Positions 1 through 8,062 of a DNA stretch of 64,000 nucleotides are shown piece after piece. This stretch comes from UBA4971 sp900019985 (GTDB lineage Bacteria; Bacillota; SHA-98; UBA4971): contig JBMNFG010000011.1 of NCBI GenBank assembly GCA_050949175.1, positions 248,001 through 312,000 of the forward strand, given 5' to 3'. The notes under the pieces were generated by a model. The model searched no databases and was not told the DNA's origin. It saw nothing but the letters and a program-made list of their open reading frames with translations. The first letter of the stretch is position 1. The number at the start of each line of letters is the position of its first letter. The translations under genes were made by a program, and so were the position numbers.

Positions 1-10
1 GAGCTGACAT

Positions 11-682
11 GTGATGAACACCCACATGACACGTGTCAAACGGACTTCGCCTGACTTCGTAGGCGTGAAAACACCGCAATCTGTGGATTTTGCCAGGCTC
101 TTATGGTTTCTCCTGGTTACAGCCTTGATCGTAGTCACAGTGTCAGGATGCGGGTTTATCAAGAACGCTCAACAATCCCCCGGCGGGACACCGGATATGC
201 CTTATGACGAAAACGTTGAAGTCCCGTCAGGAGACCCTGATTTCCCCCCGCTAGGGCAGTACTGGGTAGTCGACCCTGACGGCCTCGTAGGGATATCAGC
301 CATCCGGATGGCAGATGAAACACTTGACGACCTGAAATCTCAACGCATAGCCGAAGTGGTAATAGTCGTCCAAAAAGGTGTCAAGCATCCGGTTGAGTGG
401 TCCACGCATTACGGTAGATGGCTCCGGCTGGGTGAAGCTGAAGGCCCACATCAGAATAATGGTCTTGTATTCTTGATAATACCTGATGCGCCTGGCAGCT
501 CAGGCAGAGTTTGGTATAGTATCGGCAGAGGCTTGCCGAAGTTGACATCTTCTGATATGGGACCTCTCCTTGAAGAGGCAGCTTCATACGCTAATGCCGA
601 TGATTTGGACGGAGCGGTAATATCCATCGCAAGGAATATCCATGACATTCTCCTGAAGATATATGGGAGGGGAGCGCAATGA
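11..682 (+). CDS. TPM-domain (Psb32/MOLO-1-like) lipoprotein
   Basis: Predicted secreted lipoprotein of 223 residues. A hydrophobic segment (about residues 28-46) ends in a lipobox with TVSGC, which places the lipidated cysteine at about residue 47. The rest resembles a TPM (TLP18.3/Psb32/MOLO-1) domain: the stretch AEVVIVVQKG, then a region with NNGLVFLIIPD and a YSIGRGLP segment, which match the usual order of that fold. TPM proteins are membrane-tethered domains of poorly defined function, linked in plants to photosystem repair and often paired with LemA in bacteria. The stop overlaps the ATG of the next gene by 4 bp (ATGA), so the pair is translationally coupled. The first methionine has a weak ribosome site, and the next Met at codon 2 or 6 is equally possible. 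Family call is from motifs; function is inferred. Confidence 0.72.
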   Translation: MMNTHMTRVKRTSPDFVGVKTPQSVDFARLLWFLLVTALIVVTVSGCGFIKNAQQSPGGTPDMPYDENVEVPSGDPDFPPLGQYWVVDPDGLVGISAIRMADETLDDLKSQRIAEVVIVVQKGVKHPVEWSTHYGRWLRLGEAEGPHQNNGLVFLIIPDAPGSSGRVWYSIGRGLPKLTSSDMGPLLEEAASYANADDLDGAVISIARNIHDILLKIYGRGAQ

Positions 683-1314
683 GAAGAGGTTGCCTCTTTG
701 GGGCAATAATAGGCATTGTAATCTTAGTTATCGTTATCTCCGGATTCTCCTGGATAATGGGGATACAAAGGACCTTGGTACAGCGGCAGCAATCTGTATT
801 GGCTCAAGAAGGCCGGTACGGAGCTGCTCTTGAGACTCTCAGCGAAAAAATCAAAGGAATATGGGCAATTCAAAGGGATTTCCTTGAACACGAAAAAGAT
901 ACGCTCACCGATGTAATAAGAGCAAGGGCCGAAGCCTTGGACCGTTCAGGCCAGGAGTTTGCAGCTGCAGTAGCTGAAGGGGATCCTGACAAGACTATAG
1001 AAGCAGCAAACAGGTTCCAGGAAGCAACCCGTGGGCTCGCGCTGTCTGTGGATGTCGTTGCTCTTCAAGAAGCCTATCCGCAACTGTTTTCCCCTCCAAT
1101 AGTGCAACAGACCATGCGAGGCCTTGAAGAAGCCGTTAATGAGATTCGCACAGCTCTCGATGACTGGCAAGTGGCGATCCGAACATACAACACCTATCGA
1201 GGACAATGGCCTCAGAGCTTCGTAGCAGGTTTCCTGGGCTTCCCCGAGTCTTACGACTACTACAAGGCTGAAAAAGCCAAGCTGGACATGGATAAGCTTA
1301 TGCCTTCCAGATAG
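679..1314 (+). CDS. LemA family membrane protein
   Basis: 211 residues with one N-terminal membrane helix (about residues 7-27) followed by a long, mostly helical, charged domain. The C-terminal part carries the typical LemA ending: YNTYRGQWPQ followed by SFVAGFLGFPES, close to the family pattern YN-x-(x)5-P-x3-A-x2-GF. LemA proteins are membrane-anchored four-helix coiled-coil proteins of unknown biochemical role. Pairing with a TPM-domain protein, as here through a 4-bp overlap, is a recurrent bacterial arrangement. The early region is more diverged from textbook LemA than the C-terminus. No terminator was recognised between this gene and the next one 73 bp downstream. Confidence 0.75.
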   Translation: MRRGCLFGAIIGIVILVIVISGFSWIMGIQRTLVQRQQSVLAQEGRYGAALETLSEKIKGIWAIQRDFLEHEKDTLTDVIRARAEALDRSGQEFAAAVAEGDPDKTIEAANRFQEATRGLALSVDVVALQEAYPQLFSPPIVQQTMRGLEEAVNEIRTALDDWQVAIRTYNTYRGQWPQSFVAGFLGFPESYDYYKAEKAKLDMDKLMPSR

Positions 1315-1387
1315 AAGGAAGGATATGGTGGGATAGAAGATAGGCTTACCTGGCCTACCTACTATAAACAAGAAAGGGTGATTAGGG

Positions 1388-2608
1388 TTGACGAGTACCG
1401 TAGTTGAGCTCACCGGGCATATTATTGATTCGAGGAGCCTTCCTAAGGTGCTGGACGTCATTATCGAGCGAGGCGGCGACTTCGACATCGAAGAACTCAA
1501 AGTAGGTAGGAAGAACAATGACCCTAGCTATGCCAGGATAATGATTGAAGCAGAAAGTCAGGAAGCCCTGGACATGATACTTGAAGAAATAAGACGTTTG
1601 GGTGCTGTTGAAATGCATCTGGATGAGGCAGAGGTAGAACCGGCACCGAAAGACGGAGTATTTCCGGACAACTTCTATTCCAGCACTAACCTGGAGACAT
1701 TTTTGAAGATTCGTGGTTCATGGATCCCTGTAGATGACATTGAGATGGATTGCGGCATTGTCGTTGATTTCTCAGGGGACCCCCCCACAGCTCGCTGCGT
1801 GCCTCTGGGCAACATAAAGAAAGGCGACATGGTAGTTGTCGGAGGAAAAGGAATCAAAGTGATTCCCCTTGAGAAATCCAGGAAACGAGAGGTATTCAGT
1901 TTCATGGGGAGTGAAGTGTCCAGTGAGCGCCCTAAGGCCTTGGCTTTAGCAAGCATCGCTGAGACAATGAAAGACATCAGGTCCCGCAATAAGAAGATCC
2001 TTGCAGTTGTAGGGCCTGCAGTTATCCATACAGGCGCAGGCAGGCATCTTTCCGCGCTTATTGACGCAGGCTATATCAATGTACTGTTCGGCGGAAATGC
2101 CGTAGCAACCCATGACGTGGAATGGGCCTTGCTGGGAACCTCCCTCGGCGTTTATCTGGACACAGGGATTGCAGCTCCTGCAGGGCATACCCACCATATT
2201 AAGGCGATTAACACAATCCGAAAGTACGGAAGCTTTGAAAAAGCTGTAGAAGCAGGCGTGCTTACTAAGGGGATCATGTATTCATGTGTCAAGAACGGAA
2301 TAGACTACGTCCTTGCAGGATCAATACGAGACGATGGGCCGATGCCGGGTGTCATCACTGATTCGGCAGAAGCTCAAGATGCAATGCGCCGTTGCCTGAA
2401 AGATGTGGAGTTAGCGCTGATGCTGTCTACAATGCTGCACTCCATAGCCACAGGCAATCTGCTGCCGGGAAAGGTCAAGACGGTGTGTGTCGATATAAAC
2501 CCTGCTACCGTTACAAAGCTGGTAGACCGCGGCAGCCACCAGGCTGTGGGGGTAGTAAGTGACGTAGAGCTGTTCTTGAAAGAACTGGCGTATCAACTTA
2601 TAGGGTAG
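1388..2608 (+). CDS. TIGR00300 / LOR-SDH-like ornithine cyclodeaminase family protein
   Basis: 406 residues, close to the usual length of the TIGR00300 family. This family corresponds to the C-terminal half of cyanobacterial ArgZ/AgrE and to archaeal stand-alone proteins shown to have ornithine cyclodeaminase activity (ornithine to proline plus ammonia, NAD-dependent). Visible landmarks are an N-terminal ACT-like section (residues 1-90), the segment VVGPAVIHTGAG, then NVLFGGNAVATHDVEW and the run GHTHHIKAIN, followed by a Rossmann-type stretch ending in VCVDINPATVTKL. The start is a TTG preceded by AAAGGG; no better upstream start exists. The gene stands alone, and its stop codon lies in the first unit of a 15-bp tandem array. 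The exact reaction in this organism is inference; the family membership is fairly secure. Confidence 0.78.
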   Translation: MTSTVVELTGHIIDSRSLPKVLDVIIERGGDFDIEELKVGRKNNDPSYARIMIEAESQEALDMILEEIRRLGAVEMHLDEAEVEPAPKDGVFPDNFYSSTNLETFLKIRGSWIPVDDIEMDCGIVVDFSGDPPTARCVPLGNIKKGDMVVVGGKGIKVIPLEKSRKREVFSFMGSEVSSERPKALALASIAETMKDIRSRNKKILAVVGPAVIHTGAGRHLSALIDAGYINVLFGGNAVATHDVEWALLGTSLGVYLDTGIAAPAGHTHHIKAINTIRKYGSFEKAVEAGVLTKGIMYSCVKNGIDYVLAGSIRDDGPMPGVITDSAEAQDAMRRCLKDVELALMLSTMLHSIATGNLLPGKVKTVCVDINPATVTKLVDRGSHQAVGVVSDVELFLKELAYQLIG

Positions 2609-2742
2609 CTGCTTATAGGATAGTTGATTATCGCATAGTTGCGGATAGTTGCCTATCGGATAGTTGCTTATCGGATAGTTGCTTATCGGATAGCTACTTA
2701 TGGGATAATTGCTTAATAGGATCGCTGCTTGTAGGGTACGCC
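2597..2742. repeat. 15-bp tandem array seeded at the stop codon of the TIGR00300 gene
   Basis: About nine degenerate 15-bp units of the form CTTATCGGATAGTTG run head to tail. The first unit, CTTATAGGGTAGCTG, is itself the last three codons (Leu-Ile-Gly) plus the TAG stop of the upstream gene. Best-conserved units are at 2652-2666, 2667-2681 and 2682-2696; one copy (2642-2651) is shortened to 10 bp. The repeats fade out around 2742. Nothing coding is seen from here to 2864. Confidence 0.85.
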
Positions 2743-2864
2743 CTCTAAACTTAAGATAGGACTCAAACCGGACACGCGGTGAGCCAAACCGTTAACATGC
2801 TTTATCCGTGCACATGCTGTGCCGGTAGACACGCTACGCCGACGCATGAGAGGTGAAACCCTGA

Positions 2865-3296
2865 ATGCTAAGGAACGCAACACTGGTTGCTCCACTTGTC
2901 GCATGGACGATTGCTCAAGTACTCAAGTTTGTAATAGATGGAATATCAAAAGGTAGGGCTGACTTTCGACGACTGGTAAATCCGGGGGGAATGCCCAGCT
3001 CCCACTCGACACTTGTGTCATGCATGTCAGTGATGATAGGAAGGATTTATGGCTGGGATTCACCTCTCTTTGCTATGGCTGCCGTGCTTTCCCTCATAGT
3101 CCTGTATGATGCTGCAGGCATCAGGAGAGCCGCAGGCAAACAGGCGCAAGTCATCAACCGCATAGTGGAGGACATATACAAGAAACGCAAGGTGCCTGAA
3201 CAACGTCTCAAGGAACTCCTAGGCCACACCCCGCTCGAGGTATTTGCAGGTGTTGCGTTAGGTGTTTTAGTAGCTTCCTATTGGCCTATTGGATAG
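2865..3296 (+). CDS. YuiD-type divergent PAP2 family membrane protein
   Basis: 143 residues, matching the 140-160 residue YuiD/'divergent PAP2' family (acid phosphatase/vanadium haloperoxidase-related). Hydrophobic helices lie at about residues 4-22, 65-85 and 122-140. The diagnostic GMPSSHST motif is at about residues 42-50, and AAGIRRAAGKQAQ follows the central helix, both typical of the family. Phosphatase activity has been proposed but not established for this branch. The ATG start is preceded by AGAGGTGA. It is a single gene flanked on both sides by short tandem arrays. Confidence 0.82.
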   Translation: MLRNATLVAPLVAWTIAQVLKFVIDGISKGRADFRRLVNPGGMPSSHSTLVSCMSVMIGRIYGWDSPLFAMAAVLSLIVLYDAAGIRRAAGKQAQVINRIVEDIYKKRKVPEQRLKELLGHTPLEVFAGVALGVLVASYWPIG

Positions 3297-3377
3297 CGGC
3301 ACTTTTCAAGGGCCTGCCTTTTTTGGGGTCTACCTTTTTCAAGAGTCTGCTTTTTCAGGAGTTCGCTTTTTGTCAAC
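3297..3377. repeat. 16-bp tandem array immediately after the yuiD-like stop
   Basis: About five degenerate 16-20 bp units of the type CTTTTTCAAGAGTCTGC follow directly after the TAG at 3294-3296: ACTTTTCAAGGGCCTGC, CTTTTTTGGGGTCTAC, CTTTTTCAAGAGTCTGC, TTTTTCAGGAGTTCGC and TTTTTGTCAACTG. The units are T-rich and direct repeats, so this is not a hairpin terminator in the usual sense. Confidence 0.7.
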
Positions 3378-3505
3378 TGTTAAGCCCCAACCTCTGCTAC
3401 CCCATAAGATACCGGTTTCGTTTGTATATGCACCGGGCACACTGCACGTTCCACATGTGTATATATAGCAAAGGCAGACTCTTGTGAAAATAGGAGGGGA
3501 TCCCC

Positions 3506-5299
3506 TTGTCCCGGCTCAGACGGCTCCTTACACTAGCCCTCTTAAGTCCCATTTTCCCCGCATTTTTATGGGGGCCTTTCACCCATACGCACATTAACAG
3601 GAAAGCCTTGCAGAAAGCCAAGAAGCTTATGGAAAGCGGTGACGACACAATCAACAAGCCGCTCGTCAACATGCTCACTTCATCAAAGAGAGTCCAAGAA
3701 TCATATGCACTCGCCGCCAACGGTGCTGATGCCATATCCAGCTACCATACGTTAAATAACTTTACGGCCTACGACTATACCCATAATTCAATTCCTGACA
3801 ACGCGAAAGGCCTTCCGAATTTCGGCTACACCCTGGTAGATACCTGGCACAAGATGCCTGAATCAGCATGGAGTTCTCCTGATGCGAGGCTCCTCGACCT
3901 GGCTATTGCCTGCGGTTGGCTGTCTCATCAAGTAGCGGACTGGTACGCGCATTATGCATGTATAGACGGAGACGGCAACCTATGTGACCCGGAAGATGCC
4001 ATAGCTGACGAAGTTTTTCGGTTTTCCGGATACTCCGATTCTCATAGAGTGATCGGGCACGATTATCCCGTGCCTCATCTTCGCCGCTATAACCTGGCTG
4101 ACCATGGTTTGGCTGAATTTCTGGTAGATACGATAATCGTCGCCTCCCCCGACGGGCCGCAATTGCGCAATCTCTCCCTTCCCAACCTCTCGACTTTGAA
4201 AAACGGCTCCAATATTATCAGCACCGCATCTTTGGATTTCGGAGGGGCTGTTAAACTTCCCGAGGACCATGTCCCTATCTTGTGGCAAAACATGAACTTG
4301 ATACTCCTGGGAATGTCCATCTTGCAGAAGCTGATATACCTGCGCAAGCCCAACTTCCACCGTGAAGCCGAACAGGTGGTCACCACGAAATATGTGGATC
4401 TTTCCATAGATCGCGTTGTAGATAAGGTCTTTAGAAAGAGTTTTGACGAAATGGCTGAGCTGGCAAGGTTCGGTAGGAAAATCCGCTCCCGGAACATGCC
4501 TATTGAACCATTAGACTCTAAGATCCAAAAGTATCCTGGCACTGTAATATTCAAGATAGCGCACTCCCTCGCGTCCTCTATGTCTCTTCCCGGCGGAAGT
4601 ATCAGCCAAGCAACGTTCAATCGCACCCTAGCCATGATCGACAACCCTCTGGTGGCCTTTGAAAAAGCTCCTGTAATCGGCCCTTTAATGCGCTCACAAT
4701 CCATAAGAAAAATCTTGTGGAACAAGGTAGGAAAACCGTCCCTTGAAACCCTGATCACCGAATCCCTTGACAGCCTCGGAGGTCCTGACAAAGGTGTGCG
4801 AATACCTACAAGAGATGCACTCCTTGTCCTAGCCAATGCAGTGCTGCTAAAAGGAAGATCTTTAGAAAAGGCCCGACAGGACCTTGCATTGTCGCTGAAG
4901 CCTGTCATAACGGTGGTAAACTACGATGGGACAGCACTGGCTTCAGGTGCGGAATTGCCGACACAAAAAGAGCTCCTGGACATGGTGTTCAGACGACGAA
5001 TGCTTATCTTCAGGCTCATACCGGCAGTCTCCAAACTGCGAGGCTTGCGTCATGCAGAGGAGAAATCTCTGGACATATCTTCGGTAAGGGTACGGTTCAA
5101 CGGTTTTTCAATAACAGAATATCCGGAGTTCGCAGAAGCAGAGGCAACTTACGAGAACGACAGCATAACCTCACCTGTGCTGGTTAAGGTCTCTTTTAAG
5201 TCCGGCTTCAGGCCAGGCAGGTACGACATCTTCGTTGACGTGCATGACAAGGCCGGCGTGGGAGCTGAGTATCTCTACTGGGAGGTGGATCTCAGCTGA
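3506..5299 (+). CDS. zinc-dependent phospholipase C-like secreted protein
   Basis: 597 residues. An N-terminal hydrophobic segment (residues 8-21) looks like a signal peptide ending just before WGPFTHTHIN. In bacterial zinc-dependent phospholipases C (PF00882) a Trp at the mature N-terminus and nearby histidines bind zinc. A second family motif is GWLSHQVADWYAHY at about residues 138-151, with His and Asp ligands. The middle and C-terminal parts (about 250-597) are not recognised; the last 90 residues look like a small beta-rich domain. The start is TTG with a strong AGGAGGGG box 6 bp upstream. A decayed copy of the last 124 bp lies immediately downstream. Likely role: lipid or phosphodiester hydrolysis outside the membrane; substrate unknown. 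Confidence 0.7.
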   Translation: MSRLRRLLTLALLSPIFPAFLWGPFTHTHINRKALQKAKKLMESGDDTINKPLVNMLTSSKRVQESYALAANGADAISSYHTLNNFTAYDYTHNSIPDNAKGLPNFGYTLVDTWHKMPESAWSSPDARLLDLAIACGWLSHQVADWYAHYACIDGDGNLCDPEDAIADEVFRFSGYSDSHRVIGHDYPVPHLRRYNLADHGLAEFLVDTIIVASPDGPQLRNLSLPNLSTLKNGSNIISTASLDFGGAVKLPEDHVPILWQNMNLILLGMSILQKLIYLRKPNFHREAEQVVTTKYVDLSIDRVVDKVFRKSFDEMAELARFGRKIRSRNMPIEPLDSKIQKYPGTVIFKIAHSLASSMSLPGGSISQATFNRTLAMIDNPLVAFEKAPVIGPLMRSQSIRKILWNKVGKPSLETLITESLDSLGGPDKGVRIPTRDALLVLANAVLLKGRSLEKARQDLALSLKPVITVVNYDGTALASGAELPTQKELLDMVFRRRMLIFRLIPAVSKLRGLRHAEEKSLDISSVRVRFNGFSITEYPEFAEAEATYENDSITSPVLVKVSFKSGFRPGRYDIFVDVHDKAGVGAEYLYWEVDLS

Positions 5300-5445
5300 T
5301 AGCTCGCGCCCGTCACTAATGCTGGTTAGGATCTCTTTTGAGTCCGGCTTCAGGCAGGCAGGTACGATATCCTCGTTGCGGTACATGACAAGACCGGCGT
5401 GGAAGCTGAGCACCTCTACTGGCAGGCAGATCCCAGCTGATAGCT
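5181..5445. repeat. 142-bp tandem duplication of the phospholipase-like gene's 3' end
   Basis: Bases 5181-5304 (last codons, stop and a few downstream bases of the phospholipase-like gene) are repeated at 5323-5445 with roughly 85 percent identity and a 142-bp period. The second copy has lost frame (one indel near GGCAGGCAGG) and is non-coding. A short third trace is visible at 5446-5470. No gene is seen between 5446 and 5560. Confidence 0.9.
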
Positions 5446-5560
5446 AGCGTTCGTCAAACGCGATGTTAGTTGAAAAAAATATCACGATGAGCATCTTCTG
5501 AGCAAATTAAGGCAAAGCCGGCCTAAGTTGTGGCCTGCTAATACCGGATGCACCCCGGCT

Positions 5561-5860
5561 CAGTTGGAATCTGTATGTCGCTCTATTGTAATGGACACTC
5601 GGGTAATACCCCAACAGCCTCACACTGTCACCCTGGATCGGCTGAAGCCTGCATATCGCACTACTGTAATGCACATTTGGGTAATACGTCAACATGCTAT
5701 CGCTCTCACGTCCGCTCCGTTGAAGCCAGCATATCGCACTATTATAGTGCGCGCTTAGGCAATAACCCAACGTGCTCATACTCTCCCACGATTTGTTGCA
5801 TATATGCGACAAATCGCACCATTAGATGTAAAATACATTTGAGTGCAACGATGACGAGTA
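5561..5860. repeat. 79-bp degenerate tandem repeat, four units
   Basis: Four units are marked by TATGTCGCTCTATTGTAATG (5574), TATCGCACTACTGTAATG (5654), TATCGCACTATTATAGTG (5732) and AATCGCACCATTAGATGT (5812), giving periods of 80, 78 and 80 bp. A second conserved block, GGGTAATA(C/A)-CAAC--GCTC, repeats at the same period. The last unit ends at the upstream edge of the P1 peptidase gene. The open frame that runs through the repeat is probably not translated. Confidence 0.85.
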
Positions 5861-5907
5861 TAAACAAGGATAAAGAACAAGAAACCGTCAGAACGAGGTG
5901 TTATGAG

Positions 5908-6897
5908 TTGCCGACCATTACAGATGTACCGGGCGTGCTTGTTGGACATGCAGAGGACAGAGAGGGGCTTACCGGCTGCACTGCTGTTTTAGTCACCGAT
6001 GGTGCAGTGGCAGGAGTTGATGTAAGAGGATCAGCCCCCGGCACGAGAGAAACGGATCTTATGAAACCCTGCAACCTGGTGGAGAAAGTCCACGCCATTG
6101 TGTTGGCAGGAGGCAGCGCATATGGCCTGGACGCTGCATGTGGAGCTATGAGGTTTCTGGAGGAAAAAGGTGTGGGATTTGACACCGGTTTCGGTATAGT
6201 CCCTATTGTAGGCGCAGCGGTGATTTTCGATCTGGATGTTGGGAATCCGAAGCTGCGGCCTGATTCTGAAATGGGCTACTTAGCATGTAAGAACGCCTCT
6301 TCTTCAGTGCCTAGAGAAGGCAATGCCGGAGCCGGTCTCGGTGCAACTGTAGGCAAGCTTTACGGTCAGAGGTTTGCCATGAAAGGCGGATTGGGGAGCT
6401 GGTCAATAAAACTAGGCGCAGGAAAAGACCCGGAAGGCAACGAGGTTTCCGTTATTGTTGGGGCAATAGTCGTCGTAAATGCCCTGGGAAATATCATTGA
6501 CCCGAAATCAGGAGAAGTGATTGCAGGTGCATACGACAGAGACAGAGGAGAGTTCATCTCCCTGACCTATGGTGATTTCCAGGGCTTCTCAGGCAACACC
6601 ACTATAGGCGTTGTAGCCACAAACGCTGTCCTCTCCAAAGAAGGAGCAAATAAAGTTGCCCAGATGGCCCACAATGGCTTAGCCCGGGTGATACGGCCTG
6701 TGCACACAATGTACGATGGAGACACTGTTTTTGCTCTCTCAACGGGACAAGTAGCATTCACCGGAGATAAGGCAAAAGATATCTCTTTGATTGGAGAAGC
6801 AGCTGCATCTGCCATAGAAGTCGCAGTCGTACGGGCTGTTAAGAACGCGGACGAATTAGCCTCAATTCCTGCTGCAAGCAGTATTATGGATTCCTAA
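5908..6897 (+). CDS. P1 family peptidase (DmpA/BapA-type aminopeptidase)
   Basis: About 329 residues from a TTG start at 5908 preceded by GAGGTG at good spacing; an in-frame ATG at 5851 would add 19 residues. The N-terminus PTITDVPGVLVGHAE is the family's usual opening (ITDVPGxxVGH). Other family landmarks are GSAPGTRETDLM, a Gly/Ala-rich segment GNAGAGLGATVGKLYG, and GNTTIGVVATNA near the expected autocatalytic cleavage point. P1 enzymes are N-terminal nucleophile hydrolases that self-cleave before Ser or Thr and hydrolyse amides or N-terminal residues. Here the likely nucleophile is a Thr of GNTTIG (inference). The gene is single, between a tandem repeat upstream and repeat element A, which starts directly after its stop. 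Confidence 0.85.
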   Translation: MPTITDVPGVLVGHAEDREGLTGCTAVLVTDGAVAGVDVRGSAPGTRETDLMKPCNLVEKVHAIVLAGGSAYGLDAACGAMRFLEEKGVGFDTGFGIVPIVGAAVIFDLDVGNPKLRPDSEMGYLACKNASSSVPREGNAGAGLGATVGKLYGQRFAMKGGLGSWSIKLGAGKDPEGNEVSVIVGAIVVVNALGNIIDPKSGEVIAGAYDRDRGEFISLTYGDFQGFSGNTTIGVVATNAVLSKEGANKVAQMAHNGLARVIRPVHTMYDGDTVFALSTGQVAFTGDKAKDISLIGEAAASAIEVAVVRAVKNADELASIPAASSIMDS

Positions 6898-6898
6898 T

Positions 6899-7440
6899 GT
6901 AAACAGCTCGATTCCAACCCTCCCGTCCGAAGCGACAGCCTGGGGTGGTCGAAAAACAACCACCGAAACGCTCTTTAGTGGCAGCTTTTCTACCACAGTT
7001 TTGGGCGCTTGCTCGTAAATGGTAGATTCTCGCCCACCAGAACGCTCAAAGGTGGAAGGTTTTCTACCATGATCAGGTGCTAGGGTGGTAGGATATCGAC
7101 CACCACGCCTCCCATAATCTGGTAATTTGCGGTTTAGTGGTCGAAACTCACCCACATTTTCTGAAAAAGTGGGCGAAAAACTGCCACGTTTTTAAAAAAA
7201 GTGGTAGAGAATCTACCACCTAAGCCCCAAAAAGCTCCGAAAACCGGGCCGCAACCTGAAAACGTGGTCGAATCTCTACCACCTGAGCCGGTTTGGGTGG
7301 TTCAGAATCGCCCATTTATGAACGTTTGCTCGAAAAAATCCAAAAGTGTGGTCGACATTGAACCACCTCTTCAAGGAAAGGTGGTTGAAACCGAACCATT
7401 TATGAGCGTTTGCTCGTAAAAACCGGGAAGCGGGCTAAAT
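6899..7440. repeat. Dyad-array element, copy A
   Basis: A stretch built from about twelve imperfect inverted repeats of some 20 bp with arms of the type GTGGTNGA and TCNACCAC around a 3-5 bp centre. Examples are 6943-6963, 6977-6995, 7020-7038, 7084-7107, 7136-7155, 7168-7187, 7201-7219 (perfect arms), 7264-7282, 7348-7367 and 7380-7399. Between some dyads sits a second hairpin-like word, GAGCGTTTGCTC. It matches copy B at 31515-32193 in inverted orientation at roughly 80-90 percent identity across the shared part. Open frames inside it differ mostly at amino-acid level between copies, arguing against coding. Confidence 0.85.
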
Positions 7441-7930
7441 CAGTTCAGCATTTCGAGAAAATGTGGTCGGAAACAGGCTCGGTTACCTTGCCTTAGCTCA
7501 TCAAGCCCGGTTCTCAGAAGCTATGGCCTTCGTTAATAGGTGCAGTTACGATTACATAGGTCCAGTTGAGATTACAGATGAGAGAAATCGTGTACTGTGT
7601 GAAAGCTACATAGCAACACCTCTCCCTAGGATCAGATAGTAGAAGGATTGCTAGCGTATAAACGAGAGTATACAATATAGTAGGGTATATATCAGAGAGA
7701 AACACATGCAGGAAGCGTGGTTCGTAACTTCGTAACAAGGATACATGTAGAATCCTGATCCTTACCAGGACCGGAATTCTGCACAGGTACACCTGTTACC
7801 CGGCGTTTCTCTCAAACTTACAACGTCCGGCACTCTGATAGGGACTGTCAGTAGGCGGCTTTTTTCAAGAAGGCTGTTTTGCGAAGAGTCGTAACCGAGC
7901 AAGACCGCACTTTTGGAAAAGCTGCCGCAA
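7441..7930. other. Intergenic region without recognised gene
   Basis: Between repeat element A and the ECF transporter leader. Open frames here are short, lack ribosome sites and resemble nothing known to me. I looked for common riboswitch cores (TPP, FMN, cobalamin, preQ1, T-box) upstream of the ECF gene and did not recognise one. Confidence 0.5.
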
Positions 7931-8005
7931 GAAGAGCCTCAGAGCACTCAAAGCGCTCAAAGCACTGAGAGCATTCGGAGCACTCAGAGCACTCGGAGCA
8001 CTCTT
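7930..8005. repeat. 9-bp tandem repeat in the leader of the ECF S-component gene
   Basis: About eight degenerate copies of a 9-bp unit CGGAGCACT/CAGAGCACT run up to 8002. If translated in the transporter frame they would read as Ser-Thr-Gln/Arg triplets, but they lie upstream of the better start at 8063, so they are more likely an untranslated leader. Confidence 0.8.
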
Positions 8006-8062
8006 GGATCAGCGGCTCTAAAGGGCTGTCCCGGAAAGAGGCTGGAACGGAGGTGTCGTAAG

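Noticed and set aside
4087..4908. Long antisense frame in the phospholipase-like gene
   Set aside because: Shadow of the real gene; the translation looks unlike a protein, and the sense frame has signal peptide and zinc motifs.
5548..5907. Long N-terminal extension of the P1 peptidase frame
   Set aside because: It is the 79-bp repeat read in frame; the family N-terminus PTITDVPG starts at 5908, behind a good ribosome site.
6862..7155. Minus-strand frame in repeat copy A (and its partner 31930-32193 in copy B) that reads as a similar protein in both
   Set aside because: Similarity follows the DNA repeat; amino-acid differences are as common as expected without selection and neither has a ribosome site. 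The palindromic dyads explain the conservation.
7201..7419. Repeated MVENLPPEP-like frame in copies A and B (plus strand in A, minus strand in B)
   Set aside because: Each V-V-E-N-L-P-P block is just one dyad read in frame; no initiation signal, and the two copies differ in about a quarter of residues.
7913..8062. N-terminal extension of the ECF transporter frame with STQSTES-type repeats
   Set aside because: Comes from the 9-bp repeat; GGAGG places the start at GTG 8063, and ECF S-components start with the first membrane helix.
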